DNA of 64,000 bases from Corynebacterium occultum. GTDB lineage: Bacteria; Actinomycetota; Actinomycetes; Mycobacteriales; Mycobacteriaceae. The DNA lies in NCBI RefSeq assembly GCF_009734425.1, contig NZ_CP046455.1, forward strand, positions 3,045,187 through 3,109,186. Reading direction: 5' to 3'. The notes beneath the pieces were generated by a model. The model was not told the DNA's origin and searched no databases. It saw only the letters and a program-made list of their open reading frames with translations. The position numbers and the translations under genes were made by a program. Shown here one piece after another: positions 44,008 through 54,557 of this stretch (its first letter is position 1; each line of letters starts with the position of its first letter).

Positions 44008-44612
44008 TAGTTTTCACCGAGGTCAGCCGGAAAGGTAGAGAAGAGGGGCAGGGGCATCTGCTGACGTCGCATCACATCACCCCACAGGTCGACTCGACCC
44101 GGAGCAATGACATCGGAGGGCAGCGCCGGGGTGACGAACCAGTCCCCGAACTCAATCTCCTCCTCCAGCTGACCGGGAGTCCACTCCGCATAACCGGCGA
44201 AGAGCCGCATGCCCTCCACGAGCTCAGCGACTTCCTCCGGCTTGGAGCGCAGATCCACATGAGCCAGGCGGTTGGCCAGTCGGTTCAACTGGGGGTGATC
44301 ATCGATATTGACCCCGTTCTTGGTCACCGCCAGCCCGGCCACGGACTGCTGGTTCAGGGGTCCCCCGATGTAGAGGGCCTGAGGCTTGGCCACCGCGGGC
44401 AACCAGTCCGGCATCACGTTGAAGACCGCAAGCTCACTGCGGGCAGTCAGGTTCACGCCGAAGGTCATCTGCGGCGAATGCTCGATGATCATGATCACGC
44501 TGCGGGTGAAATCACCGGACAGCATGCCCGGGGCAGCCACGAGCAGCATGCCGGGCTCAGGCGCCATTCTTTCCATGGCATTGAACAACCGGTCCGCATA
44601 TAGATCAGCCAT
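44007..44612 (-). CDS. YqgE/AlgH family protein (UPF0301)
   Basis: The 201-residue protein matches YqgE/AlgH: GMLLVAAPGMLSGDFTRSVIMIIEHS near the start, GGPLNQQSVAGLAV, and the GYAEWTPGQLEEEIEFGDWFV segment. The function of the family is not settled. It lies between pcnA and azlC on the same strand with short gaps. Confidence 0.88.
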   Translation of the reverse strand: MADLYADRLFNAMERMAPEPGMLLVAAPGMLSGDFTRSVIMIIEHSPQMTFGVNLTARSELAVFNVMPDWLPAVAKPQALYIGGPLNQQSVAGLAVTKNGVNIDDHPQLNRLANRLAHVDLRSKPEEVAELVEGMRLFAGYAEWTPGQLEEEIEFGDWFVTPALPSDVIAPGRVDLWGDVMRRQQMPLPLFSTFPADLGEN

Positions 44613-44630
44613 CGTGTCCCAATTCCTTTC

Positions 44631-46127
44631 CTATTGTTCCGACTGTTGTCCGGCCCACCAGGCCTTCAATTCAACAATCGCTTCCTCATGATCGAGGGGA
44701 CCGCGTTCCAGCCTGAGCTCCTTGAGGAAAGACCAGGCTTTGCCCACCTCCGGTCCCGGCGGCAGGTTCAGGATCTTCATGATCTCATTGCCATCCAGAT
44801 CCGGCCGGACTCGGGCGAGATCTTCCTTCTCGGCGATCTCCGCGATCCGCTCCTCCAGCTGATCGTAGGTGCGTTGCAGGCGTTGCGCCTTCCGATGGTT
44901 GCGGGTGGTGCAGTCCGCCCGCACCAGCTTGTGCAACCGGGGGAGCAGTTCACCCGCATCGGCGACATAGCGACGCACCGCGGAATCAGTCCACTGGCCT
45001 TCACCGAAACCGTGGAAACGCATGTGGAGGTAGACCAGCTGGCCCACATCCCCGACCATTTGCTTGGAGTACTTCAGGGCACGCATCCGTCGGCGCACCA
45101 GCTTCGCACCCACCACCTCATGGTGGTGGAAGGTCACCCCACCACCATCCGGCTTGAACTCCCGGGTGGCGGGCTTGCCGCAGTCATGGAGCAGGGCCGC
45201 CCAGCGCAACACCAGATCAGGACCATCCTCCTCCTGATCCATGGCCTGGCGCAGCACCTGCATGGAGTGGGCGTAGACGTCCTTGTGCTGGCGGTGCTCA
45301 TCCTGGGTCAGCTTCATCCCGGGGATCTCCGGGAGGACATGCTCGGCGACCTCGGTTTTGACCAGCAGGTTCCAACCGGTCCAGGGAGCCTGGCCGGCCA
45401 TCAGCTTGTCCAGCTCGGCCTGCACCCGCTCCACCGTGATGCGCTTAATCTCATCGGCCATGTCAGACATGGCGGCACTGACCCGTTCCGCCACCCCGAA
45501 TCCCAGCTGGCTGGTGAAACGGGCGGCGCGCAGCATGCGCAGCGGATCATCATTGAAGGACTGTTCCGGGGCGGCGGGGGTGTCCAGGCGGCGGGCCGCC
45601 AGATCCGCCAGGCCACCGACCGGGTCATGGAAGCGGCCTTCGACGGCGGCACCCCCGGCGTCGATAAGCAATTCCACCGCCATGGCGTTGACCTTGAAGT
45701 CCCGGCGGATGAGGTCACCCTCCAGGGTGTCACCGAAGAGCACCTCCGGATTCCGGGACTGGCCGTCATAGGTGTCGGAGCGGAAGGTGGTGATCTCGAT
45801 CTGCTGGCCATGCTTCTCCGCGGAGAGGGTGCCGAAGTCGATGCCGGTATCCCAGACCACCTCAGCGAAATCATCCAGAATGGCGCGGGTCACCTCCGGC
45901 AGGGCGGAGGTGGTGAAGTCCAGGTCATGTCCGAGCCTGCCGAGCAGCGCGTCGCGGACCGAGCCCCCCACCAGATAAAGGGACTCCCCACGATCCCGGA
46001 AAGCCACCACCAGATCCAGGAGAACGGGGGAGAGGGAGAGGATGGCCCGCTCAGCGCGCGCCATCAACTCCACCTGGGAGGCGGCTTCGGTACTTGCGGG
46101 CTCAGTGCCCAGATCCTCGGTGTTCAC
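44631..46127 (-). CDS. pcnA: CCA tRNA nucleotidyltransferase
   Basis: The 498-residue class II nucleotidyltransferase adds or repairs the CCA end of tRNAs. The head domain has YLVGGSVRDALLGRLGHDLDFTT with the catalytic aspartates, then FRSDTYDGQSRNPEV and the RRDFKVNAMA motif. An HD-type domain follows (VYAHSMQVLRQ, LRWAALLHDCGKP). The GTG at 46127 follows AAGG and gives a normal N terminus; longer frames run into low-complexity sequence of the divergent gene. It is the corresponding gene of mycobacterial pcnA beside mutT4. Confidence 0.92.
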   Translation of the reverse strand: MNTEDLGTEPASTEAASQVELMARAERAILSLSPVLLDLVVAFRDRGESLYLVGGSVRDALLGRLGHDLDFTTSALPEVTRAILDDFAEVVWDTGIDFGTLSAEKHGQQIEITTFRSDTYDGQSRNPEVLFGDTLEGDLIRRDFKVNAMAVELLIDAGGAAVEGRFHDPVGGLADLAARRLDTPAAPEQSFNDDPLRMLRAARFTSQLGFGVAERVSAAMSDMADEIKRITVERVQAELDKLMAGQAPWTGWNLLVKTEVAEHVLPEIPGMKLTQDEHRQHKDVYAHSMQVLRQAMDQEEDGPDLVLRWAALLHDCGKPATREFKPDGGGVTFHHHEVVGAKLVRRRMRALKYSKQMVGDVGQLVYLHMRFHGFGEGQWTDSAVRRYVADAGELLPRLHKLVRADCTTRNHRKAQRLQRTYDQLEERIAEIAEKEDLARVRPDLDGNEIMKILNLPPGPEVGKAWSFLKELRLERGPLDHEEAIVELKAWWAGQQSEQ

Positions 46128-46285
46128 CTGCCTTATTCTACCCGGGGTGCCCCCAGGAAAACCCAATGGTGTTTGAGGACCGGAGCTGCCGGGGGCCGAA
46201 AAGACCGGGGCAGGGGGCGGAACAAGGGCACCCGCCCCAGGCGGTGGCGGTTCATTAATACCGTATCGCCCCGCCAACGGATACG

Positions 46286-47368
46286 ATGGCGGGGATGAAC
46301 GACAACACTCGGACCCGGGAATCCGGGCAGGACTCCGCGGGAGCCTCCACGTCCTCCGGCGCTGGCCCCGAATCTGGTGCGCCCAAAACGCGGCGACGCC
46401 GTCGTCGTTCCCGACGCCGCGGCAGCAGCAGCAACCAGCAGCGCTCCACCCAACAGCAGGGTTCCACCCCCACCGAAGGTGCCAGCGACTCCCAGAGCGG
46501 CCAGGGCAAACAAAACACCCAGGGCGCGAAGGAGACCGGCGGCACCCAGTCCTCCCAGTCCCGGCGCCGCTCCCGGCGTCGTTCCGGATCTCGCTCCGGC
46601 AACAAGTCCACCACCACTGCCAAGACCCAGGGCACTGAAACCCAGAGCGTCGAAGCCAAGGAGAACAAGGCAGGCGAGACCAGGGCACCGGAGACCAGGG
46701 AGAACAACAGCCCCACCAAAACCACCGAGACCAAGGGAAAGGGCCGCCGCCGTGGGGCGGCGGGCCGCAACCGTCGTGGCACTCCCCGCACCCAGCCCAC
46801 CCAGACCAGCGGGGGGCGCCGTCCGGCACGTGGCCAACAGCGGGGCGGTTCCCATAATTCGCGGATGCACACCCGCGATGAAACCTCCGCCGGAGGTCTG
46901 GTGGTCTCCGGCCTGGCGGAGGCCGTCAAGGACTCCGGCGAGGTGGACCTCTCCCGGATCTATGTCGCCCTGATCGGCCGACTGGATCGCCGTGGCCGAC
47001 TCCTGTGGTCCATGCCCAAGGGGCATGTTGAACCAGGTGAGGCCCAGGACTCCACCGCCGAGCGTGAGGTGTGGGAGGAGACCGGCGTCCACGGTGAGGT
47101 CTTCGCCGACCTGGGGGTCATCGACTACTGGTTCGTCTCCGATGGAACCCGGATCCACAAAACTGTCCACCATCATCTGCTGCGTTATGTCGACGGTGAC
47201 CTCAATGATGAGGATCCGGAGGTCACCGAGGTGTCCTGGATCCCGGCGAGTGAGCTCATTGAGCACCTCGCCTACGCGGATGAGCGCAAGCTGGCCCGGA
47301 TCGCACATGATCTGCTGCCGGAGCTGGCCCGGAAGGAGAAGTCAGCGGGAAGGACGACACCGAGGTGA
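46286..47368 (+). CDS. NUDIX hydrolase with long arginine-rich disordered N terminus (MutT4-like)
   Basis: The 360-residue protein has two parts. Residues 1-185 are low-complexity and rich in R, S, T, Q and G, with basic clusters ([35 protein letters not shown]). Residues about 195-350 are a NUDIX domain with box [20 protein letters not shown] at about 246. The basic tail could bind nucleic acid or acidic partners. Position between pcnA and the DUF6049 gene matches mycobacterial mutT4. The first ATG is used; a second at 46295 is equally possible. Confidence 0.82.
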   Translation: MAGMNDNTRTRESGQDSAGASTSSGAGPESGAPKTRRRRRRSRRRGSSSNQQRSTQQQGSTPTEGASDSQSGQGKQNTQGAKETGGTQSSQSRRRSRRRSGSRSGNKSTTTAKTQGTETQSVEAKENKAGETRAPETRENNSPTKTTETKGKGRRRGAAGRNRRGTPRTQPTQTSGGRRPARGQQRGGSHNSRMHTRDETSAGGLVVSGLAEAVKDSGEVDLSRIYVALIGRLDRRGRLLWSMPKGHVEPGEAQDSTAEREVWEETGVHGEVFADLGVIDYWFVSDGTRIHKTVHHHLLRYVDGDLNDEDPEVTEVSWIPASELIEHLAYADERKLARIAHDLLPELARKEKSAGRTTPR

Positions 47369-50151
47369 GCTTTCAGGCGCACTCCGGAACCAGTTGGATC
47401 CGCACCGGATCTTTCGGTGCCGTTGCCCTGCTGAGCGGTGCCCTGTTCCTGCTGCCCACGCACCCCGCCGGGGCAATGCCCCTCCCGCTGAACCCTTCAG
47501 ATCCGGCGGTGGCGGAGCAGTGGATCAACCCGCTGCTACGCCCCGGGGAATCCGATGAAGAGATTTCCATCCAGCTGCTTTCCGCACAACCGGCGGTCCT
47601 AACCCCCGGCGAGGAACTCGAGCTCACCTTCGCCCTGAGCAATCACAGCGGGGAACTGGTGGAGAAGCTGGTGCTGCAGCCCCAGCGGGCGGATCCCTCA
47701 TACACCACGGCCAGCGCCCGGCAGGTGATCGGTTATGAGTCCACCGCCTACCCCTACTATGGCGCTCCCACTGAGCTGGGCTCCCTGGCCACGGGCGAAA
47801 CCCGGGAGGTGAGTCTCCGCATCCCCACTGACCCCGGCGCGCCCGGCACCCTGAGCATCACGGAGCCGGGTGTCTACCCGCTGCTTTTCGGGTTGCGTAG
47901 TCAGCGTGAGGGAGTGGTGGGGGAAGAGTTCAGCACGGAGCGTTTCCTGCTCAGCGTGCCGGAGCCCGCCGGGGAGAGCCCTGCGGATGGCACGCTTATC
48001 GACGCCGTGGATCCTGCGCCTGCGGCAACCCCTGGGGTGAGTCTGCTTTATCCTTTGGCCGCCCGCACTGACATTCTTCCCGGGGAAACCGGGGATGCCC
48101 CGGACGCGACTCCGCTGATCCTGGGTTCTGAGGATCTGGCGGGGGAGTTGGCCCCCGGGGGGCGACTGCGGTTGTTGTTGGGGGAGTACCGGGAGGCGAT
48201 TTCCGGGCCGGGTGGTCAGGCGTTGCAGGATGCCAGCTGCATTGGGGTTGACCCGGCGTTGTTGGACACGGTGGATCGGATGAGCCGTGGTTATCTGGTT
48301 GATGATGCCCGCCCGGTGGAGATTGAGGCCGGACAGCGGTTGCGTGATAGTTGGACTGAGGAGATGGACCGCGATCCGGCGACCCAGGGTGTCGGCCAGG
48401 CGGATGCCGCCACCTGGTTGGCGGAGTTGCGGGAACTTGCGGCGCAGAGTTGTGTCCTGGCCTTGCCCTGGGGTGGGGCGGATCTGGATGCGGTGAACTC
48501 CACCGCCAATGAGTGGTTGATGCGGGAGGCCCTGGAGCGGGGTCCTTATCTGATCCGCCGGATCCTGGGGGTCATCCCGATGACCAATGTGGTGGTTCCG
48601 GGTAGTGGCTATGTCGGGGTTGCGACGGCACCGGCCCTGGGCTGGGCTGATCTGGCGACGAATGAGGCTGCCGGGTTGAGTGCCGATCCGGAGCGTACTG
48701 ATGCCCATGCCGGTTTGCAGGAGGCCTGGGAAGATTCGGCCTCCGACCTGGCTTCGGAGGGTGAGGCAGGCGGTGGGTCCCTGGAGGCCACCCTGGATGA
48801 CACCAGTCTTCCGGATGATGCGGCAACCCCGCTGCCGGAGGTTCCGGCCACCACGGTCAATGTGCTGGTGTCGGAGAACACGGTGTGGCAGTCCACTCGG
48901 GTGGATCGTTTTTCGGCCTTGGCCCCGGGGATCCGTTCGGTCAGTTACCAGGGTTCCCTGGCCGCCACGTTGGCCGCCACGGGGATCCTCCCGGGGACCG
49001 CCGGTTACTCGAATCCGGCCACCCGTTTTGATTTCCGCATTGACTCCCCGGCTGCTCGGGATCTGAATGCGGCGGCCGGTATCCGCTTGGCTACCGCGGA
49101 GCTGAAGTCCGCGGCCACCCTTGATGAGGCCGGGGAGCTCAGCGCAGCTCCGCTGTTCGTGATGCCCCCCGCGCAGCTCTCCGCCGGCACCGCCGCCACT
49201 GTGGTGGATACGCTCACTCAGTTGTTGGAGGAGCAGGAGCTCAGCCCCCTGGGTGTGGCTGAGTACCTCACCCCGGATGCCGCGCAGCAGGAACGGCTGG
49301 ATGGTGCTGCACCGGTGGATGAGCGGGATGCCACCGCTTTCGGTGCTCCCTATGAGGATCCCACGATCTTCAGCGATGGGGAGGTGCTGCGCGCCAGTCA
49401 GCAGGCCAACTACACCGATGACCTGACCCGGATCATGAGCAATGATCCGGCGATCTCGCTGACCCGCTATGAGTACACCGCCCCGCTGCGCCGCGATCTG
49501 CTGCTGGCCCTGAGCGGTGCGGGCCGTCGTTCCTACGCCGGTTTCTGGGAGAGTGTGCAGGCTTCCGATCAACGCCTCAACGGCAACCGGACAGTGCTGC
49601 AGGCATTGCGCAGCTCGGTGTCGCTCATCCCCCCGGGCAATGTCTACACCCGGGCCTCGGAGTCTTCACCCCTGTTGATTGTGGCGCAGAACCGCCTGCC
49701 GCTGCCCGCCCAGGCGAAGATCTCCTACCGCGGTCCGGAGGGGGTGGGTCTGAATGTGCCCACCGAGATCCGGATCCCGGCGCAGGGTTCCATCTCCCTG
49801 CAGATGACCGCTGACCTGCCGGGCGACCAGGAGCGCACCGACCTGGTGCTCTGGCTGTCCACCAGTGACGGGGCGGCGATCTCGGATCCGGTGGAGATCA
49901 GTGTGCAGACCCGTTCCTGGACCGTCGGCACCTCCGGTGCGGCGGTGCTGCTGGTACTGGCTCTGGCACTGGCGTTGATCTTCCGGGTGGGGCGGCAGCG
50001 CCGCGCTAAAGCTTCCCGACGCCCCGAACCTGAACCAGCCGCCACCCCGGCGACGACGACCCGGCGCCCCGCACGACGTGCCAGCCCCCGGCGGGGTAGT
50101 GGCCATGCGGATGAGAATTCCGGTTCCCCCAGGCCTCCCGGCAGGTCCTGA
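47365..50151 (+). CDS. Large exported membrane-anchored protein, DUF6049 family (Rv3909-like)
   Basis: The 928-residue protein has an N-terminal signal ([21 protein letters not shown]), a long extracytoplasmic region and one membrane helix near residue 860 ([19 protein letters not shown]), then a short basic tail. It lies between the NUDIX and murJ genes exactly as Rv3909 does in mycobacteria. Function is unknown, but linkage to murJ suggests a cell-envelope role. The GTG start overlaps the NUDIX stop. It contains a reverse GTCGATAAGC copy coding TLIDA. Confidence 0.8.
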   Translation: MSFQAHSGTSWIRTGSFGAVALLSGALFLLPTHPAGAMPLPLNPSDPAVAEQWINPLLRPGESDEEISIQLLSAQPAVLTPGEELELTFALSNHSGELVEKLVLQPQRADPSYTTASARQVIGYESTAYPYYGAPTELGSLATGETREVSLRIPTDPGAPGTLSITEPGVYPLLFGLRSQREGVVGEEFSTERFLLSVPEPAGESPADGTLIDAVDPAPAATPGVSLLYPLAARTDILPGETGDAPDATPLILGSEDLAGELAPGGRLRLLLGEYREAISGPGGQALQDASCIGVDPALLDTVDRMSRGYLVDDARPVEIEAGQRLRDSWTEEMDRDPATQGVGQADAATWLAELRELAAQSCVLALPWGGADLDAVNSTANEWLMREALERGPYLIRRILGVIPMTNVVVPGSGYVGVATAPALGWADLATNEAAGLSADPERTDAHAGLQEAWEDSASDLASEGEAGGGSLEATLDDTSLPDDAATPLPEVPATTVNVLVSENTVWQSTRVDRFSALAPGIRSVSYQGSLAATLAATGILPGTAGYSNPATRFDFRIDSPAARDLNAAAGIRLATAELKSAATLDEAGELSAAPLFVMPPAQLSAGTAATVVDTLTQLLEEQELSPLGVAEYLTPDAAQQERLDGAAPVDERDATAFGAPYEDPTIFSDGEVLRASQQANYTDDLTRIMSNDPAISLTRYEYTAPLRRDLLLALSGAGRRSYAGFWESVQASDQRLNGNRTVLQALRSSVSLIPPGNVYTRASESSPLLIVAQNRLPLPAQAKISYRGPEGVGLNVPTEIRIPAQGSISLQMTADLPGDQERTDLVLWLSTSDGAAISDPVEISVQTRSWTVGTSGAAVLLVLALALALIFRVGRQRRAKASRRPEPEPAATPATTTRRPARRASPRRGSGHADENSGSPRPPGRS

Positions 50152-50153
50152 CT

Positions 50154-50190
50154 TTTCGGTGGTGGTGCTCTCCTGGTACCACCACCGAAA
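50154..50190. terminator. Hairpin between DUF6049 gene and murJ
   Basis: A 13-bp perfect stem (TTTCGGTGGTGGT with its complement at 50178-50190) lies directly after the stop. There is no T run, so it may only attenuate read-through into murJ. Confidence 0.55.
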
Positions 50191-50244
50191 CCATTAAGGC
50201 CCCTTGTACGACCCCCCGGATGACTTCAATCAGAATGGTTCTTC

Positions 50245-53200
50245 GTGAGCACTCCAGATCCGGCATCCACTGATGCCCCCACCCCGATGAAGGGCTCAGC
50301 CCCCACGGCTGGCCTTCGTGGCCGTATCGTGCCACCCACCCCACCGGCCCCGGTACCGGAACCACGGCCCGTTTCCCGACCCCGACAGACCCCACCGGTG
50401 GAGGACCGCTCCCGGCTGACCCGCGCCCCGGGTGTCCCACAGCCCGCCCCGGAAACCGCCGCAGCCGCCGGGGGAGTTGCTCTGGCGGAACCCGCGGAGC
50501 AGGAGGTCACCTCCAATGAGGATGTGGTCCGCTCCACCGGTTCAATGGCGATCGCGACACTGATCTCCCGGATCACCGGTTTCCTGCGTAATGCCATGAT
50601 CGGCGCCTCCCTGGGCCCGGCGGTCGCCTCCGCCTTCAACACGGCGAACACCCTGCCGAACCTGATCACCGAGATTGTGCTCGGCGCGGTGCTGACCTCC
50701 CTGGTGGTGCCGGTGCTGGTGCGGGCGGAAAATGAGGACGCCGACCGGGGCGCCGCCTTCATCCGCCGCCTCTTCACCCTCTCCATGACCCTGCTGATCA
50801 TCGTCACCGCGGTGGCACTGTTGACCGCGCCCTTGCTGACGCGGATGATGCTGGGCACGGATGGCCAGGTCAATGTCATCCAGTCCACCTCCTTCGCCTT
50901 CCTGCTGCTGCCCCAGATCCTCTTCTACGGCATCTTCTCCCTCTTCATGGCGGTGCTGAACACCAAGGGCATCTTCAAGCCGGGTGCCTGGGCACCGGTG
51001 GCCAACAACCTCGTCAGCATCGCCGTGCTCTCCCTGTACCTGCTGCTGCCGGGTGGATTGAACCCCGCGGCACCTTCCGGCATCACCGATCCGCATGTGC
51101 TGCTGCTCGGCCTGGGCACCACCCTGGGCGTGGTGGTGCAGGCCCTGATCATGCTGGTGCCGCTGCGCCGCGCCGGGATTGATCTGCGCCCCCTGTGGGG
51201 CATTGATGACCGCCTGAAGCAGTTCGGTGGGATGGCGTTGGCCATCCTCGTCTATGTCGGTATCTCCCAGGCCGGTTATATCGTCACCACGAATATCGCC
51301 GCCGGGGCGGATGCCGCCGCCCCGATCATCTACTCCCAGGCCTGGCTGCTGCTGCAGGTGCCCTACGGCATCATCGGTGTCACCCTGTTGACGGCGATCA
51401 TGCCGCGGCTTTCCCGCAATGCTGCGGCGGGTGATGACAAGGCGGTGGTCGGTGACCTGACCATGGCCACCAAGTTGACCTTCATCGCCCTGATCCCGGT
51501 GGTGGTGTTCTTCACCGCCTTCGGCCCGGACATCGCGGTGGCGCTCTTCCACTACGGCAACTTCGACCTGGAGTCCTCCTCGCTGCTGGGTCTGACCCTG
51601 AGCTTCTCCGCCTTCACGCTGATCCCCTATGCCCTGGTGCTGCTGCATCTGCGTGTCTTCTACGCCCGTGAGGAGGCGTGGACCCCGACCTTCATCATCG
51701 CCGGCATCACCGCCACGAAGATCGTGCTTTCCCTGGCTTCCCCGCTGGTGGCCGCCTCCCCTTCCCGGGTGGTGGTTCTGCTGGGCGCGGCCAATGGTTT
51801 CGGTTTCGTCGCCGGTGCCTTCATCGGTGCCTTCCTGCTGCGCCGCAAGCTCGGTTCCCTGGGCTTCCGGGACATCATGCGCACCACCGCCTGGGCGACT
51901 GCCGCCTCCATCATCGGTGTGGGAGTGGCCCTGGTGGTGCACTTCCTGCTGGACCTGGTCTTCCCGGAACTGCCCTCCCCGATGGGCAGTATCCTGGCCG
52001 CGGTGAAGGTCGGTATCGCCGGCATCATCTTCCTGGTGGTCACCGGTGTCACGCTCTCCTTCTCCCGCCTGCCGGAGGTCCAGAACCTGGGTGTCGTCCT
52101 GCAGCGGGTGCCCGGTCTGCGTCGTTTCATCCGCCCGGACACCTCCCGCCAGATCGAGGTGGAGGAGCCCACCGTGCAGGAGATCTCCACCCAGCTGCAG
52201 AGCATGGACACCTTCAACGCCTCCCCGGTGCCGCCGCCGATGTCGGCAGGTGTGGTCCGTGGACCCCGCCTGGTGCCCGGCGCCCCGGTCTCGGATGGTC
52301 GTTTCCGGCTGCTCGCCGACCATGGCAGTGTGCCGGGTGCCCGGTTCTGGCAGGCCCGGGAACGTTCCTCCGGCCGCACCGTCGGCCTGGTTTTCGTCGA
52401 CACCACCGGTTCCGCCCCGATGGCCCCGGCCACCCCGGCCGCGGCTGCGGGTGCCGCTGCCGAAGTGGTGCGCCGCACCCGCAAGCTGGGTCGTCTGGAG
52501 CACCCCGCGATCAGCGGCATCCTGGAGGTGGACGCCTACCGGGCGGGTTGCCTGGTGGTCACCGAATGGGTTCAGGGCACCTCCCTGAAGGCGGTGGCGG
52601 AACAGGGCGCTGACCCCCGTGCCGCCGCCTACGCAATCTCCGGTCTGGCTGATGCCGCGGCCGACGCCCGGGATTCCGCCACCCCACTGGGTCTGGACAA
52701 CCACGCCCGGATCCGCATCAACACCGATGGTGAGGCCGTGCTGGCCTTCCCGGCGGTGCTGACGGACGCCTCCTACGCCGCGGACCTGGCCTCCATCGGC
52801 GCGGCCTTCAATGTCCTCATCGAGGATGAGAGCGCCCCCGCCGAGATCCGGGAACTCCGGGATGAAATCCGGCAGAGCGCCGCCCTGGCCAAACGCCGCG
52901 AGAAGGGCGAGGAGGAGGCAGGGGAGGAGCTGATCCCCCTGACCCCGGCGGAGTGTTCCCGCCGCCTGCGCCACCTCGGCCTGGGCAGCGGCGCCGAAGA
53001 CAGCGGGGAGGGTGAGGGGCCGGACACCGGCACCACCCCGATCGTCGTCACGCGGGAGCCGGCACCGCAGCCCAAGGACCGCCCCGGTTTCGGTTCCCGC
53101 AGCTACTCCCGCCGCATGCTGGCCACCATCGCCGTTCTGGTGATCCTCCTGGTCACCATCGGTGCCGCCCTGATCGCCTTCATCGCCAGCTTCATCGGCG

Positions 53201-53703
53201 GGGACAGCGAGCAGTCACCGATCAGCCCCGAATCCATCCAGGGCTCCCAGACCAGCACCGCACCCCGGGTGATGCCGGTGATCCAACCGCTTAACGACGC
53301 CCGCGGTTGGCCGGGTTCCCTGCCCGGCAACCTGGCGCGCATCATCGACCGCGATGAGGGCACCACCTGGCGCTACGCCGGCAACTTCGAGGACGTGGGC
53401 ATCGCCCTGGAGCTGGAGAACCTCGCCGGAATCCAGCAGCTGAGCATCCGGATGAGCGAGGGCGGGGCCCAGCTCAGCGTCCACGCCCTGCCCGCCGGAA
53501 CCGATGCCGGGGCGGTAACCTCCCTGACCGAGACCCGCGAAATCGCCGCCGACACCCTCAGCGAGGGTCTCAACACCCTGGTCGTGGAATCCACCACCGA
53601 GGTGGCGAGCGACCGGCTGATCCTCTGGTTCGATCAGCTGCCCGCCGGGCAGGATGAGCTCGGCATCGCCGAGGTTGAGGTGATCGGACAGACCCTGGAG
53701 TAG
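50245..53703 (+). CDS. murJ: Lipid II flippase MurJ fused to pseudokinase and extracytoplasmic domain
   Basis: The 1152-residue protein starts with a proline-rich cytoplasmic stretch (about 85 residues), followed by the MurJ/MviN domain (about 90-620; VRSTGSMAIATLISRITGFLRN, then 14 membrane segments), which flips lipid II for peptidoglycan synthesis. From about 685 comes a kinase-like domain (GRFRLLADHGSVPG, ARFWQARERSSGRTVGLVFV) lacking obvious catalytic motifs, then one membrane helix (about 958-985) and an outer domain. This is the mycobacterial Rv3910 layout, where the pseudokinase binds FhaA when phosphorylated. The GTG start follows a GGTTCTTC stretch without a strong ribosome site. 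Confidence 0.92.
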   Translation: MSTPDPASTDAPTPMKGSAPTAGLRGRIVPPTPPAPVPEPRPVSRPRQTPPVEDRSRLTRAPGVPQPAPETAAAAGGVALAEPAEQEVTSNEDVVRSTGSMAIATLISRITGFLRNAMIGASLGPAVASAFNTANTLPNLITEIVLGAVLTSLVVPVLVRAENEDADRGAAFIRRLFTLSMTLLIIVTAVALLTAPLLTRMMLGTDGQVNVIQSTSFAFLLLPQILFYGIFSLFMAVLNTKGIFKPGAWAPVANNLVSIAVLSLYLLLPGGLNPAAPSGITDPHVLLLGLGTTLGVVVQALIMLVPLRRAGIDLRPLWGIDDRLKQFGGMALAILVYVGISQAGYIVTTNIAAGADAAAPIIYSQAWLLLQVPYGIIGVTLLTAIMPRLSRNAAAGDDKAVVGDLTMATKLTFIALIPVVVFFTAFGPDIAVALFHYGNFDLESSSLLGLTLSFSAFTLIPYALVLLHLRVFYAREEAWTPTFIIAGITATKIVLSLASPLVAASPSRVVVLLGAANGFGFVAGAFIGAFLLRRKLGSLGFRDIMRTTAWATAASIIGVGVALVVHFLLDLVFPELPSPMGSILAAVKVGIAGIIFLVVTGVTLSFSRLPEVQNLGVVLQRVPGLRRFIRPDTSRQIEVEEPTVQEISTQLQSMDTFNASPVPPPMSAGVVRGPRLVPGAPVSDGRFRLLADHGSVPGARFWQARERSSGRTVGLVFVDTTGSAPMAPATPAAAAGAAAEVVRRTRKLGRLEHPAISGILEVDAYRAGCLVVTEWVQGTSLKAVAEQGADPRAAAYAISGLADAAADARDSATPLGLDNHARIRINTDGEAVLAFPAVLTDASYAADLASIGAAFNVLIEDESAPAEIRELRDEIRQSAALAKRREKGEEEAGEELIPLTPAECSRRLRHLGLGSGAEDSGEGEGPDTGTTPIVVTREPAPQPKDRPGFGSRSYSRRMLATIAVLVILLVTIGAALIAFIASFIGGDSEQSPISPESIQGSQTSTAPRVMPVIQPLNDARGWPGSLPGNLARIIDRDEGTTWRYAGNFEDVGIALELENLAGIQQLSIRMSEGGAQLSVHALPAGTDAGAVTSLTETREIAADTLSEGLNTLVVESTTEVASDRLILWFDQLPAGQDELGIAEVEVIGQTLE

Positions 53704-53717
53704 GGGCAGGCCCGAAT

Positions 53718-53751
53718 GACTCCCCTGCACAATATGATGTGCAGGGGAGTC
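53718..53751. terminator. Intrinsic terminator after murJ
   Basis: A 13-bp perfect stem (GACTCCCCTGCAC with its complement) encloses an 8-nt loop and is followed a few bases later by TTTT. It separates murJ from sigM. Confidence 0.88.
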
Positions 53752-53818
53752 AGGTGTTTTCCCGGGTGGTGTCGTGCAATGGGGGAGTAACTTTAGTTCG
53801 GGGAATTCGGGGGAATTC

Positions 53819-54385
53819 ATGAAGCACCGCTATTTTGGCGAACTCTCGGACCAGGATCTGGTCCATAAACATCTGGCGGGGGACCGGGGCGCCTTCACCG
53901 AGATCTTCCATCGTTATGCCACCAGATTAATGTGGGTGGCCAGGCGCTATACCCGCAATGAGCAGGATGCCCACGATATCCTGCAGGAGGCATTCTTCAA
54001 TGCGGCCCGCAACCTGCACACCTTCCGGGCCGAGGCCTCCCTCTCCACGTGGCTGCACCGTCTGGTGATGAATAGTGGCTATGATTTCGCCCACCATCGC
54101 AGCCGCCGGGAAGTGGCCACCCTGGACAATGAAGTCATTCCGCATGAATTTAACCTGCGGCTCAGCTATGACCCGGTGTCCCGGGTCGACCTGGTGCTCC
54201 TGCTGCGACAGGCCCTGGCCACCCTCCGCCCCGAGCAATCTGCCGCCCTGCTGCTGGTGGACCTGGTCGGTTATAACGTCACCCATGTCGCCGATCTGCA
54301 CGGGGTAGCCCCGGGCACCATCAAATCGCGGCGCTGCCGGGCCCGGGAAAACCTGCGGGAGGCACTGGAACCCAGCCTGGGGTGA
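53819..54385 (+). CDS. sigM: ECF RNA polymerase sigma factor SigM
   Basis: The 188-residue ECF sigma factor has region 2 (FTEIFHRYATRLMWVARRYT, DAHDILQEAFFNAARNLHTF) and region 4 (LRPEQSAALLLVDLVGYNVT, APGTIKSRRCRARENLRE). In corynebacteria SigM controls thiol-stress genes such as trxB. The ATG at 53819 has GGGGG just upstream. Unlike the mycobacterial locus there is no anti-sigma gene between it and trxB. A matching SigM-type promoter lies downstream. Confidence 0.92.
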   Translation: MKHRYFGELSDQDLVHKHLAGDRGAFTEIFHRYATRLMWVARRYTRNEQDAHDILQEAFFNAARNLHTFRAEASLSTWLHRLVMNSGYDFAHHRSRREVATLDNEVIPHEFNLRLSYDPVSRVDLVLLLRQALATLRPEQSAALLLVDLVGYNVTHVADLHGVAPGTIKSRRCRARENLREALEPSLG

Positions 54386-54404
54386 GGTGTCTAAAAACAC
54401 TGCC

Positions 54405-54434
54405 GGGAACATTCCGGGGTGTCGGGAGCGTTGA
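54405..54434 (+). promoter_or_regulatory. SigM-type promoter for trxB
   Basis: GGGAAC (54405-54410) and CGTTGA (54429-54434) are separated by 18 bp and match the described corynebacterial SigM consensus (GGGAAT, then YGTTGR). The site is about 125 bp before the trxB start and would place trxB under the sigma factor encoded next door. Confidence 0.7.
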
Positions 54435-54557
54435 ACCCTGGGGAGAAGCGGCTTCCAGCCACCTCCCCCGATACACTTGGAGCGTTGCGCCCCCCTTCTT
54501 GGGGAGTGCAGGCATTCCCGCCGCCCCACGCCCGGAAAGAACCAGAAAGAGGCATTC

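Noticed and set aside
50542..52974. An 810-residue open frame antisense to murJ
   Set aside because: Low-complexity, Gly/Gln/His-rich translation caused by GC-rich codons on the other strand; no motif.
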